A stretch of 20,174 bases of DNA from positions 4,798 to 24,971 of the forward strand of contig PATI01000027.1 of the NCBI GenBank assembly GCA_002712335.1, written 5' to 3'. The DNA comes from Rhodospirillaceae bacterium (lineage in GTDB: Bacteria > Pseudomonadota > Alphaproteobacteria > MPNO01 > UBA2964). Of this stretch, positions 8,023 to 17,881 are shown piece by piece (the first letter of the stretch is position 1; each line of letters opens with the position of its first letter). The notes beneath the pieces are model-generated. The model ran no database searches, was not told the origin of the DNA, and was given only the letters and a program-made list of their open reading frames with translations. The translations under genes and the position numbers were made by a program.

Positions 8023-9789
8023 ATGGCTGTTCGTAAGCTATCCGGTTCGGAAATTGTTATTAAAAGCTTGATAGATGCTGGGGTTGACACTGTCTTTGGT
8101 TATCCTGGTGGAGCGGTACTGCCAATTTATGATGCTTTATTTAAACAGAACCGTTTGAAGCATATTTTGGTGCGTCAAGAGGGTGGAGCCGTTCATATGG
8201 CTGAAGGCTATGCGCGCTCTACTGGTAAATTGGGAGTGGTTTTAGTTACTTCGGGCCCAGGGGCAACCAATGCCGTAACAGGTCTGACTGATGCGATGAT
8301 GGACAGTGTTCCCGTTCTTTGTTTAACGGGACAAGTTCCAACTCACCTAATTGGAAATGATGCTTTTCAAGAGGCAGATACGACAGGAATTACAAGACCC
8401 TGTACTAAACATAATTACCTCGTAAAAGATGTATCCAAGCTAGCAAAAATCATGAAAGAAGGCATGTATGTAGCACAGACAGGTCGTCCTGGGCCTGTTG
8501 TAATTGATTTGCCAAAAGATGTACTCATAAATGAAACACAATACGAAATTTCTAACAAAACCTACTTGCGGCACAAAACTTATCGCCCAAGAAAAAAAGG
8601 TGACCCAATTAAGATTAAAGAAGCTATAAATTTAATAGCAAATGCCAAAAGGCCTTTGTTTTATTGTGGTGGTGGAGTGATTAATTCGGGCCTGAAAGGC
8701 TCTAAGTTGCTTACAGAATTTGTTAATACCACGGGCTTTCCAATAACATTAACTCTCATGGGTTTGGGGGCATTTCCTGCCGAAGATAAGAAATTTTTAG
8801 GTATGGTAGGAATGCATGGTACATATGAATCTAATCTAGCCATGCATGGCTGTGATGTAATGATAAACATTGGGGCGCGCTTTGATGACCGGGTAACCGG
8901 CCTCATTTCAGAATTTTCTCCTAATTCAAAAAAGATTCATATTGATATTGATCCATCCTCAATCAATAAAAATGTTACCGTTGATGTTCCGATTATTGGT
9001 GATTGTGCCTCCATTCTAGGGGATATGATCAGAGCTTGGAAAGAGCTTAAACCCAGACTTGATAAGAAGGCACATGCTAATTGGTGGTCCCAAATTGAAA
9101 AATGGCGGAATCGAAACTGTCTTCATTATAAATCTTCAAAAAATTTAATTAAACCACAATTTGCACTGGAAAGACTCCAAAAATGGACGGAGTCTCGTGA
9201 CACCTATATTACGACCGAGGTAGGTCAGCATCAAATGTGGGCAGCACAGTTTCTAAAGTTTAATCGGCCCAACCGTTGGATGACATCGGGGGGTTTGGGT
9301 ACGATGGGCTATGGTTTTCCTGCTGCCATCGGAGTTCAAATTGCTCACCCAAAAGCAACGGTGATTGATGTTGCTGGTGAGGCCTCTTTCCTGATGAATA
9401 TTCAGGAAATGTCTACAGTGATGCAATATCGTTTGCCTGTTAAAGTTTTTATTTTGAATAATGAATATATGGGAATGGTCCGACAATGGCAGGAACTACT
9501 ATATGGGGGAAGATATTCGGAGAGCTATACTGACTCACTTCCAGACTTTGTAAAATTGGCTGAATCCTACGGAGCTGTGGGTTTAAGAGCTACTAAACCA
9601 AGTGAAGTGGATGAAGTTATTGAAGAGATGTTAAACAATGGCAAATTTACGATAGCAGATATTGCGGTTGATAAATCTGAAAATTGTTTCCCGATGATTC
9701 CTTCAGGAGCACCCCATAATGAGATGCTTCTTGGCCCGGAAGATGAGGCGGAAAAACCTGTTTCTGAGAAAGGAATGGTTCTGGTTTAG
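8023..9789 (+). CDS. ilvB: Acetohydroxyacid (acetolactate) synthase large subunit
   Basis: The 588-residue ThDP enzyme makes 2-acetolactate or 2-aceto-2-hydroxybutyrate, the first common step to valine, leucine and isoleucine. Visible are GYPGGAVLPIYDAL, the catalytic glutamate in RQEGGAVHMAEGYA (E53), TSGPGATN, the FAD-region IGARFDDRVTG and the diphosphate-binding region ending FILNNEYMGMVRQWQ. That motif begins GEAS at about 452-455, with Glu453 where the family's GDG motif normally has Asp. The ATG at 8023 has AAGGA seven bases upstream. The frame stays open to a TTG at 7951, but the extra residues are hydrophobic and unlike the family N terminus. The regulatory subunit gene follows 67 bp downstream. 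Confidence 0.96.
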   Translation: MAVRKLSGSEIVIKSLIDAGVDTVFGYPGGAVLPIYDALFKQNRLKHILVRQEGGAVHMAEGYARSTGKLGVVLVTSGPGATNAVTGLTDAMMDSVPVLCLTGQVPTHLIGNDAFQEADTTGITRPCTKHNYLVKDVSKLAKIMKEGMYVAQTGRPGPVVIDLPKDVLINETQYEISNKTYLRHKTYRPRKKGDPIKIKEAINLIANAKRPLFYCGGGVINSGLKGSKLLTEFVNTTGFPITLTLMGLGAFPAEDKKFLGMVGMHGTYESNLAMHGCDVMINIGARFDDRVTGLISEFSPNSKKIHIDIDPSSINKNVTVDVPIIGDCASILGDMIRAWKELKPRLDKKAHANWWSQIEKWRNRNCLHYKSSKNLIKPQFALERLQKWTESRDTYITTEVGQHQMWAAQFLKFNRPNRWMTSGGLGTMGYGFPAAIGVQIAHPKATVIDVAGEASFLMNIQEMSTVMQYRLPVKVFILNNEYMGMVRQWQELLYGGRYSESYTDSLPDFVKLAESYGAVGLRATKPSEVDEVIEEMLNNGKFTIADIAVDKSENCFPMIPSGAPHNEMLLGPEDEAEKPVSEKGMVLV

Positions 9790-9856
9790 GTCTTTCAAAC
9801 TTTGGGTTATAAGGGTCTTTTAGCGTATTGGCTATTTTTACAAATACCAAATAAAA

Positions 9857-10372
9857 ATGGAGGAGAAATTGGAGCTCATTGAACGACATACAATTGCCGT
9901 TCTTGTTGACAATGAAGCGGGTGTTTTAGCAAGGGTTATTGGGCTATTTTCGGGGCGCGGTTATAATATTGAAAGTTTGACTGTCGCAGAAGTAGATCCA
10001 GATAGTGCGATTTCAAGGATTACCGTTGTCACATCTGGAACTCCTATGGTGATTGAGCAAATTAAGGCGCAATTGGATCGACTAGTACCTGTTCATCAAA
10101 TCAGTGACTTGACTGGAGGCGGGGCTAGTGTAGAACGCGAATTGGCTCTCGTAAAAGTTCGAGGTACTGGGAATAAGCGTGTTGAAGCTTTACGTGTTGC
10201 AGATATTTTCCGGGCGAGGGCGATAGACAGTACAAAAAACTCCTTTGTGTTCGAAATTTCGGGATCTACTGCAAAACTTGATGCTTTTATAAATCTTATG
10301 AAGCCCCTCGGATTGGTAGAAGTTTCACGGACCGGTGCCGTGGCTATAACTCGTGGGTCGAAGGGAATTTAA
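9857..10372 (+). CDS. ilvN: Acetohydroxyacid synthase regulatory small subunit
   Basis: The 171-residue protein is the ACT-domain regulatory subunit (IlvN/IlvH) that activates the large subunit and gives valine feedback inhibition. The N-terminal ACT domain begins at RHTIAVLVDNEAGVLARVIGLFSGRGYNIESL, and the C-terminal half carries the conserved RELALVKV and MKPLGLVEVSRTGAVAITRG segments. Length is normal for the long bacterial form. The ATG at 9857 gives the usual 8-9 residues before RHT. Oddly, no ribosome-binding site precedes it, while a perfect GGAGGAG overlaps codons 1-3 (9859-9865). A non-ATG start just downstream (TTG 9869 or ATT 9878) cannot be excluded, but the spacing suits neither well. 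Confidence 0.95.
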   Translation: MEEKLELIERHTIAVLVDNEAGVLARVIGLFSGRGYNIESLTVAEVDPDSAISRITVVTSGTPMVIEQIKAQLDRLVPVHQISDLTGGGASVERELALVKVRGTGNKRVEALRVADIFRARAIDSTKNSFVFEISGSTAKLDAFINLMKPLGLVEVSRTGAVAITRGSKGI

Positions 10373-10407
10373 ATAATATTTTTAACTACATACTCAGGAT
10401 GAATAAT

Positions 10408-10424
10408 CGTTTTCAATGAAAACG
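10408..10424 (+). promoter_or_regulatory. Perfect 7-bp hairpin in the ilvN-ilvC gap
   Basis: CGTTTTC at 10408-10414 and GAAAACG at 10418-10424 form a perfect 7-bp stem with a 3-nt loop, 33 bp before ilvC. No T tract follows, so it is not an intrinsic terminator. A role as an RNA processing or stability element between the synthase subunits and ilvC is possible. Just downstream, AGAGGATCCTCT at 10443-10454 is a perfect palindrome that contains the ilvC ribosome-binding site. Confidence 0.4.
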
Positions 10425-10456
10425 GCGAAAACAGAAAATGAAAGAGGATCCTCTAA

Positions 10457-11496
<1,040 letters not shown>

Positions 11497-11562
11497 AATA
11501 TTTCGAATTTTACTGGTAAAGAATATAAAAATCGTTACTTTGATTTTGAGAATGTTTAAAAG

Positions 11563-11596
11563 AATTAAGAAAGCTCAATTTTAATTGTTTTTTTTT
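11563..11596 (+). terminator. Candidate intrinsic terminator after ilvC
   Basis: AATTAA at 11563-11568 pairs with TTAATT at 11581-11586 and is followed, after one G, by nine consecutive Ts (11588-11596). The stem has no G-C pairs, so it is thermodynamically weak. The position, about 90-120 nt past the ilvC stop and before the leuA leader, fits the end of the ilvBNC transcript. Confidence 0.4.
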
Positions 11597-11792
11597 AATT
11601 TTAGTAATCTTTTTTGAATGACAATGAATTACTTTTTTGAGGTGTTTATTCAGAAACTGCCTTGATATTATGGTATATTGTGAATGGAAGAGCTGAAAAA
11701 AATATCGCCAAAACTTTCGGAATTTCCTCCGACGGGGGACAATGTCGCATGCTTTTTAATTACTGATAGTTCCGTTTTAGCAAGCGGGCTGG

Positions 11793-11853
11793 AGGGGGTT
11801 TTACGACTTAGAAGCCCCTGAATAATGCCGAATTAAGTCGGTTTTTCAGGGGC
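11793..11853 (+). promoter_or_regulatory. leuA leader with interleaved alternative stems (possible attenuator or RNA switch)
   Basis: Two perfect stems interleave. CGACTTA (11804-11810) pairs with TAAGTCG (11834-11840, followed by GTTTTT). GCCCCTGAA (11814-11822) pairs with TTCAGGGGC (11845-11853). The order A-B-A'-B' means they either exclude each other or form a pseudoknot. A third segment, AGGGG at 11793-11797, competes for CCCCT at 11815-11819. The leuA ribosome-binding site (AAAGGAG, from 11883) lies 29 nt downstream. The complementarity is seen directly; the regulatory role is inferred from position before leuA. No leucine-rich leader peptide is visible. The rest of the 420-bp ilvC-leuA gap holds AT-rich DNA, two terminator-like hairpins and smaller dyads at 11717-11732 and 11730-11747. 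Confidence 0.5.
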
Positions 11854-11896
11854 GAAAAATAAGTTGTTGTCCTCTAATTAGTAAAGGAGCTGAGTT

Positions 11897-13450
11897 ATGA
11901 ATCACAGCACCCATCCAGAAAAAATTACAATATTCGACACTACACTGCGTGATGGTGAACAATCGCCTGGTGCGTCTATGAATCTTGATGAAAAGCTACG
12001 AATAGCTGAGCTATTGGAAGAGATGGGCGTAGACGTAATCGAGGCCGGATTTCCAGTTGCCTCTAACGGTGATTTTGAAGCTGTTAATGAAGTTTCAAAA
12101 CTTATTAAGAGTTCAATAGTCTGCGGTCTTGCGCGGTCTGGTCGTGGTGATATTCAACGTGCTGCTGAAGCTTTAAAACCCTCTGCAAGAAACCGCATTC
12201 ATACTTTTATTTCAACTAGTCCGCTACACATGAAATATAAACTGCAAATGGAGCCTGATGAGGTTTATGAGGCAGTGATTGAAAGTGTAACCTACGCACG
12301 GAACTTCACCGATGATGTGGAATGGTCACCCGAAGATGGTAGCCGAAGTGAACCAGATTTTCTTTGCCGATGTGTTGAGGCGGCTATAAACGCTGGCGCA
12401 ACAACTATAAATATTCCAGATACAGTCGGGTATGCAGTTCCTGAGGAATTTGGCGCATTAATCGCGATGCTTGTGGATCGGGTTCCGAATAGTGATAAGG
12501 CTGTTTATTCCACACATTGTCATAATGATTTGGGGCTCGCTGTGGCTAATTCCCTGGCCGGAGTTAATAATGGTGCAAGACAAATTGAATGCACAATTAA
12601 TGGACTAGGAGAGCGCGCAGGTAATGCGGCTCTAGAAGAAATTATAATGTCACTGAGAACCCGTCAGGATCGACTACCTTTTGTAACCAATATAGATACT
12701 AAATGTATAACAAAAGCTTCAAAATTGGTATCAACTATCACTGGGTTCTCAGTGCAACCAAATAAGGCAATTGTGGGTGCGAATGCGTTTGCGCATGAAT
12801 CCGGCATTCATCAAGACGGCATGCTAAAACATGCACAAACTTATGAAATTATGACTCCAGAATCCATTGGTTTGACTCAATCAAAACTTGTTATGGGAAA
12901 ACACTCCGGAAGACACGCTTTCCGAGTAAAACTTAAAGAACTAGGTTATGAGTTAGGAGAAAATGCAGTTCAAGAAGCATTTCTCAGATTTAAAGACTTG
13001 GCAGACAAAAAGAAAGAAGTTTATGACGAAGATTTAGTTGCGTTAGTTGACGATGAGGTATTGAGGGCTAATGATGTCATCAAGTTTAAATCACTGATGG
13101 TAGTTTGCGGGTCAAAGGGTCCTCAAACGGCGGAACTTGAAATGGATGTGGATGGTAAAATTCGTAAAATTAAGGCTGAGGGCGATGGGCCCGTGGATGC
13201 GACATTTAACGCAATTAAAGAGCTAATTCCCCATGACGCTAAACTACAATTGTATCAGGTTAATGCGGTAACGGAGGGTACTGACGCCCAAGCGGAAGTA
13301 ACAGTGCGTCTTGAAGAGGGTGGCAAATCAGTTAATGGTCAGGGTGCAGATACAGATACGTTGGTAGCCTCTGCGCGAGCATATGTTAATGCTCTAAATA
13401 AATTAATGGTTAAACGCGAGAGGACAGCACCCGGTGCGCTATCCGCGTAA
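11897..13450 (+). CDS. leuA: 2-isopropylmalate synthase
   Basis: LeuA condenses acetyl-CoA with 2-ketoisovalerate, the committed step of leucine synthesis. The 517-residue protein is the LeuA type with a C-terminal allosteric domain. The TIM-barrel catalytic part begins [16 protein letters not shown] (R18, D19). Metal-binding [15 protein letters not shown] has H207 and H209, and [18 protein letters not shown] marks the end of the barrel region. Residues from about 385 form the leucine-sensing LeuA_dimer domain. The ATG has AAAGGAG at optimal spacing. It is preceded by a structured 420-bp leader region rather than continuing directly from ilvC, so separate control is likely. mreB begins 34 bp after the stop. 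Confidence 0.97.
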   Translation: MNHSTHPEKITIFDTTLRDGEQSPGASMNLDEKLRIAELLEEMGVDVIEAGFPVASNGDFEAVNEVSKLIKSSIVCGLARSGRGDIQRAAEALKPSARNRIHTFISTSPLHMKYKLQMEPDEVYEAVIESVTYARNFTDDVEWSPEDGSRSEPDFLCRCVEAAINAGATTINIPDTVGYAVPEEFGALIAMLVDRVPNSDKAVYSTHCHNDLGLAVANSLAGVNNGARQIECTINGLGERAGNAALEEIIMSLRTRQDRLPFVTNIDTKCITKASKLVSTITGFSVQPNKAIVGANAFAHESGIHQDGMLKHAQTYEIMTPESIGLTQSKLVMGKHSGRHAFRVKLKELGYELGENAVQEAFLRFKDLADKKKEVYDEDLVALVDDEVLRANDVIKFKSLMVVCGSKGPQTAELEMDVDGKIRKIKAEGDGPVDATFNAIKELIPHDAKLQLYQVNAVTEGTDAQAEVTVRLEEGGKSVNGQGADTDTLVASARAYVNALNKLMVKRERTAPGALSA

Positions 13451-13466
13451 ATCTCGCAGCTGGTAA

Positions 13467-14525
<1,059 letters not shown>

Positions 14526-14595
14526 TTACAAGTCATTTATGACAACTTATAAAACTTGAAACAGTGTTTATTAGCTTTTTTAGGATTTAATATTC

Positions 14596-15489
14596 GTGAA
14601 TAGGCTTAGAGGATCTAGCGAAGTTGGATTATCAACATCTATAAAGGTGCTGATAAACCGTTTTTCGTACCTATTTTTTGTTTTGGCAGCTTTTGGCATT
14701 ATGTTGCTCAGTAAAGCTGACATTTTTGTTGTCGAAAAAGTCTCAACCATTGTAGTGGATGTTTTTTCGCCTCTAATGAGAGTGGTTTCCGAACCTGCGG
14801 CTGTAATAAATAATGCCGTTGATAGGGTACACGAATTAGCGAATATAAGAGAACAAAACGTACTTTTAAGGCGTGAAAATGAAAGATTGCTTGTTTGGAA
14901 AACGAAAGCTGAGAAACTATCCGCACAAAACAAGTCCTTGCAGACCCTTTTAAATTTTAAGCCTGATTCTAGTCTAAAGTCTATAACAGCGAGGGTAATA
15001 GCAAATTCTGGGGGAGCTTTTATTCGGTCCGTCGTGGTCAATACTGGAAAAAGTAAGGGTGTTCGTAAAGGCCAGGCGGCAGTCGCGGGTGCCGGCTTGG
15101 TTGGTCGAGTTGCTTCTTCAGGTTACCAGTCAGCTAGGGTTCTCTTGATAACTGATATTAATTCGCGTGTCCCGGTTCTAGTTGGTCAAGAGAGGGATAG
15201 GGCTATTCTAAGGGGAGACAATACCTTTATGCCTCCTTTGAGATTCCTACCGGTTAATGCATCGGTGGAATTGGGAGACAATGTGGTAACTTCGGGGCAT
15301 GGAGGGGTATTTCCTCCGGGTCTGAAAATTGGTGAAATTATCAAAGATTCAGAAGGTGGGTTTCGTGTGATGCCTAAGGTAATTTTTGAACGTCTAGAAT
15401 TTTTGAGATTAATTGATTTTCTGCCTAAGAGTCTTGAGAACCATACCCCGTATGATCGGTCCAGTGAAACGAAAGTTAATTTTCAATGA
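14596..15489 (+). CDS. mreC: Rod-shape determining protein MreC
   Basis: The 297-residue bitopic protein has a basic cytoplasmic N terminus and a transmembrane helix at about 23-41. A coiled coil at about 75-115 (VHELANIREQNVLLRRENERLLVW) leads into the periplasmic beta-barrel domains, with VIANSGGAFIRSVVVNTG and GLVGRVASSGYQSARVLLITD typical of MreC. It bridges MreB filaments to PBP2 in the elongasome. The start is GTG, preceded by TAGGAT about 10 nt upstream; no better ATG lies nearby in frame. Its stop overlaps the mreD start (ATGA), showing translational coupling. The C-terminal tail after about 275 is polar and probably disordered. Confidence 0.95.
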   Translation: MNRLRGSSEVGLSTSIKVLINRFSYLFFVLAAFGIMLLSKADIFVVEKVSTIVVDVFSPLMRVVSEPAAVINNAVDRVHELANIREQNVLLRRENERLLVWKTKAEKLSAQNKSLQTLLNFKPDSSLKSITARVIANSGGAFIRSVVVNTGKSKGVRKGQAAVAGAGLVGRVASSGYQSARVLLITDINSRVPVLVGQERDRAILRGDNTFMPPLRFLPVNASVELGDNVVTSGHGGVFPPGLKIGEIIKDSEGGFRVMPKVIFERLEFLRLIDFLPKSLENHTPYDRSSETKVNFQ

Positions 15490-16001
15490 CCACAATGCTT
15501 TCTAATAACTTAGATATGTTTGCAAAAAGATCTTTTCCTGTTTTAGCGGGTATTTTTTTTGTTCTAATTTCAACGGTGCCTTATTACATACCCGGATTCG
15601 GGCCTGTGGCACCAAATGTTGTTCTTATCGCAGTTTTCTTCTGGGTGATTCATCATGCTGAATTTGTTCCGACGGCCACTGTATTTTTTATTGGTTTATT
15701 ACTAGATATCCTTTCTGGGGCTCCACCCGGGATAAATGCCGCTACGCTAGTCTTGGTAAGAACAATGCTAGTTATGCAGAGCAAGGTATTTCGGGGAAAA
15801 TCCTTTTTATTGCTCTGGTGGGGATTTAGCTTGGTGGCTTTTCTGGTTGGCCTTGTGATTTGGGCTTTGAGTACTTTGTATCATATGATTCTTCTAAATC
15901 CCTTGCCTATAATCTTTCAAATGTTGATGACGATAACAATATTTCCATTTTTTTCATGGGGTTTTGCTAAACTTCACCAAAAATTTTTACCTATTGATTG
16001 A
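15486..16001 (+). CDS. mreD: Rod-shape determining membrane protein MreD
   Basis: The 171-residue polytopic membrane protein has about five hydrophobic segments. The characteristic GLLLDILSGAPPGINAATLVLVR stretch follows the second or third helix (IGLLLDILSG, NAATL). MreD is the integral-membrane partner of MreC in the elongasome. The ATG lies in the ATGA overlap with the mreC stop. Sequence conservation in this family is low, so the call rests on motif, size, topology and the position between mreC and mrdA, which together make it safe. Confidence 0.93.
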   Translation: MTTMLSNNLDMFAKRSFPVLAGIFFVLISTVPYYIPGFGPVAPNVVLIAVFFWVIHHAEFVPTATVFFIGLLLDILSGAPPGINAATLVLVRTMLVMQSKVFRGKSFLLLWWGFSLVAFLVGLVIWALSTLYHMILLNPLPIIFQMLMTITIFPFFSWGFAKLHQKFLPID

Positions 16002-16003
16002 GT

Positions 16004-17881
16004 ATGTACCGGGAAGATTCATCTCGTTATAAAAATTTCTCCCGTCGCGCCCTCATCTTAGGAGCCGGACAAGTGACCCTCTTCGGCATACTTGCTGGTC
16101 GCATGTACCAGTTACAAGTCTTAGAGTCTAATCGGTTTAGAACCCTTTCGGATGAAAACAGAATTAACCTACGACTATTAGCGCCACTACGTGGGAAGAT
16201 TTATGATACTTTCGGAAAACCACTTGCCACAAACGAAGAAAACTATCGATTACTCTTGGTAACTGAACAAGTCCATGATGTAAGTAAAACACTTCAGGCT
16301 CTCAGTAGATTAATTGAAATTCCAGATTCTGATAAAAAGCGTATTCTCAAAGAAAGCCGAAAAAAGAAAAGTTTTGTTCCAATTACCATTCAGGAAAATT
16401 TGGATTGGAAAGAGGTCTCGCAGATAGAAGTTAATTCTCCTGATTTGCCAGGAGTTATAATTGATTCTGGTCAGCGACGAATATACCCTTTTGGAAAAAA
16501 TTTTTCGCATCTTATCGGGTATGTTGCTCCGGTAACTGAAAAAGATAAAACAAAAGAGCGAGAGCAAAATCCCCTTTTTCAGCTACCGGGCCTTAAAATC
16601 GGGAAATCTGGAGTCGAAAAAAGACTAGATCACCGTCTCCGTGGAGGAGCGGGTAATAGTCAGTTAGAAGTAAATGCGGTCGGTAGGGTAATTCGAGAGT
16701 TATCTCGTCAGGAGGGAAGGCCAGGGGACGATGTAGTCCTAACAATTGATAAACTTATACAGAATATCGCGGTAGAAAGATTAAGAGATGAGAAGTCGGC
16801 AGCTGCGGTTGTTATGAAAATTAACAATGGGGAAATTCTGGCTCTAGCGTCAGTCCCAAGTTACGACCCTAATGCTTTCGATATTGGAATGAGTAAAAAA
16901 GAATGGGAAGAAATATCTGGTGACCCATTAGCGCCGTTAATCAATAAAGCTGTCTCTGGATTATATGCCCCAGGTTCGACGTTTAAAATGGTGGTTGCAA
17001 TGGCTGCCCTTGAACACGGAGTGATAACTCCCAATACAAAAATTCATTGCAAAGGACACGTAGAATTAGGTAATCACAGATTTCATTGTTGGAAAAAGAC
17101 GGGGCATGGTCCTGTAAATCTTCGCACCGCTATACAGCAGTCTTGTGATACATATTTTTATGAAATTGCCCGGAGGCTAGGCATAAATAAAATTGCAGAA
17201 ATGGGTAGAAGGTTTGGTTTGGGGTCGGTAACAGGGATTGATTTACCAAACGAGCGCAGTGGTCTAATGCCGACTTCAGCGTGGAAGAAAAAAAAGTTGG
17301 GGGTAGCTTGGCAGCAGGGGGAAACTCTCGTGGCTGGGATAGGACAAGGATTCGTTTTAACCACACCTTTGCAACTTGCGGTCATGACAGCCCGAATTGC
17401 TAGCGGCAGAGAGATAAAACCTAAGTTGATAAAGGCTTTTGTTTCTAATGGTGTTATTAGAGAGTTAAAGGCCCCAAAGTCGAAAAAAATAAAAATATCA
17501 AAAAGCTATAGAAGGATTGTTATGAGTGGTATGGATGCCGTCAGCAATACTCCACGTGGGACAGGTTACCGTGCGCGAATTCAAGATGATGAGCTTGACC
17601 TGGCCGGTAAAACCGGGACTGTACAAGTGAAGAGTATTTCACAATATGAGCGTGATACTAGAGTTTTGAAAAATAGAGAGAGGCCTTGGATAGAGCGTGA
17701 TCACGCTCTATTTGTCGCATTCGCACCGGTCAAGAACCCTCGTTATTCTATTGCGGTTGTCGTTGAGCATGGAGGTCGTGGATCTGCTGTAGCTGCGCCG
17801 ATCGCAAGAGATATTTTACATGAGACGCTTAAGCGTGAAACTGCTGAAAAAAAACAAACGATCTTGAGTAAATTATTATGA
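16004..17881 (+). CDS. mrdA: Penicillin-binding protein 2, elongasome transpeptidase
   Basis: The 625-residue class B PBP has an N-terminal anchor (about 16-34). A dimerisation/pedestal domain starts at APLRGKIYDTFGKPLATN, and the transpeptidase domain has all three motifs: S325-TFK, S380-CD and K536-TG. The SxD second motif is typical of PBP2. Cys and His residues cluster between motifs one and two (C349, H352, H358, H361, C362, H368 and C381), a possible metal site. The TTG at 15998 overlaps the mreD stop and would add two residues; the ATG at 16004 gives the usual alphaproteobacterial N terminus. It crosslinks peptidoglycan laid down by RodA, whose gene overlaps its stop codon. Confidence 0.97.
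   Translation: MYREDSSRYKNFSRRALILGAGQVTLFGILAGRMYQLQVLESNRFRTLSDENRINLRLLAPLRGKIYDTFGKPLATNEENYRLLLVTEQVHDVSKTLQALSRLIEIPDSDKKRILKESRKKKSFVPITIQENLDWKEVSQIEVNSPDLPGVIIDSGQRRIYPFGKNFSHLIGYVAPVTEKDKTKEREQNPLFQLPGLKIGKSGVEKRLDHRLRGGAGNSQLEVNAVGRVIRELSRQEGRPGDDVVLTIDKLIQNIAVERLRDEKSAAAVVMKINNGEILALASVPSYDPNAFDIGMSKKEWEEISGDPLAPLINKAVSGLYAPGSTFKMVVAMAALEHGVITPNTKIHCKGHVELGNHRFHCWKKTGHGPVNLRTAIQQSCDTYFYEIARRLGINKIAEMGRRFGLGSVTGIDLPNERSGLMPTSAWKKKKLGVAWQQGETLVAGIGQGFVLTTPLQLAVMTARIASGREIKPKLIKAFVSNGVIRELKAPKSKKIKISKSYRRIVMSGMDAVSNTPRGTGYRARIQDDELDLAGKTGTVQVKSISQYERDTRVLKNRERPWIERDHALFVAFAPVKNPRYSIAVVVEHGGRGSAVAAPIARDILHETLKRETAEKKQTILSKLL

Noticed and set aside
11617..11766. Short ORFs in the leuA leader as attenuator leader peptides (MNYFFEVFIQKLP, MVYCEWKS, MSHAF, MLFNY)
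   Set aside because: None has a run of leucine or other branched-chain codons. Only the one at 11742 has a G-rich stretch resembling a ribosome-binding site, so none supports ribosome-mediated leucine attenuation.
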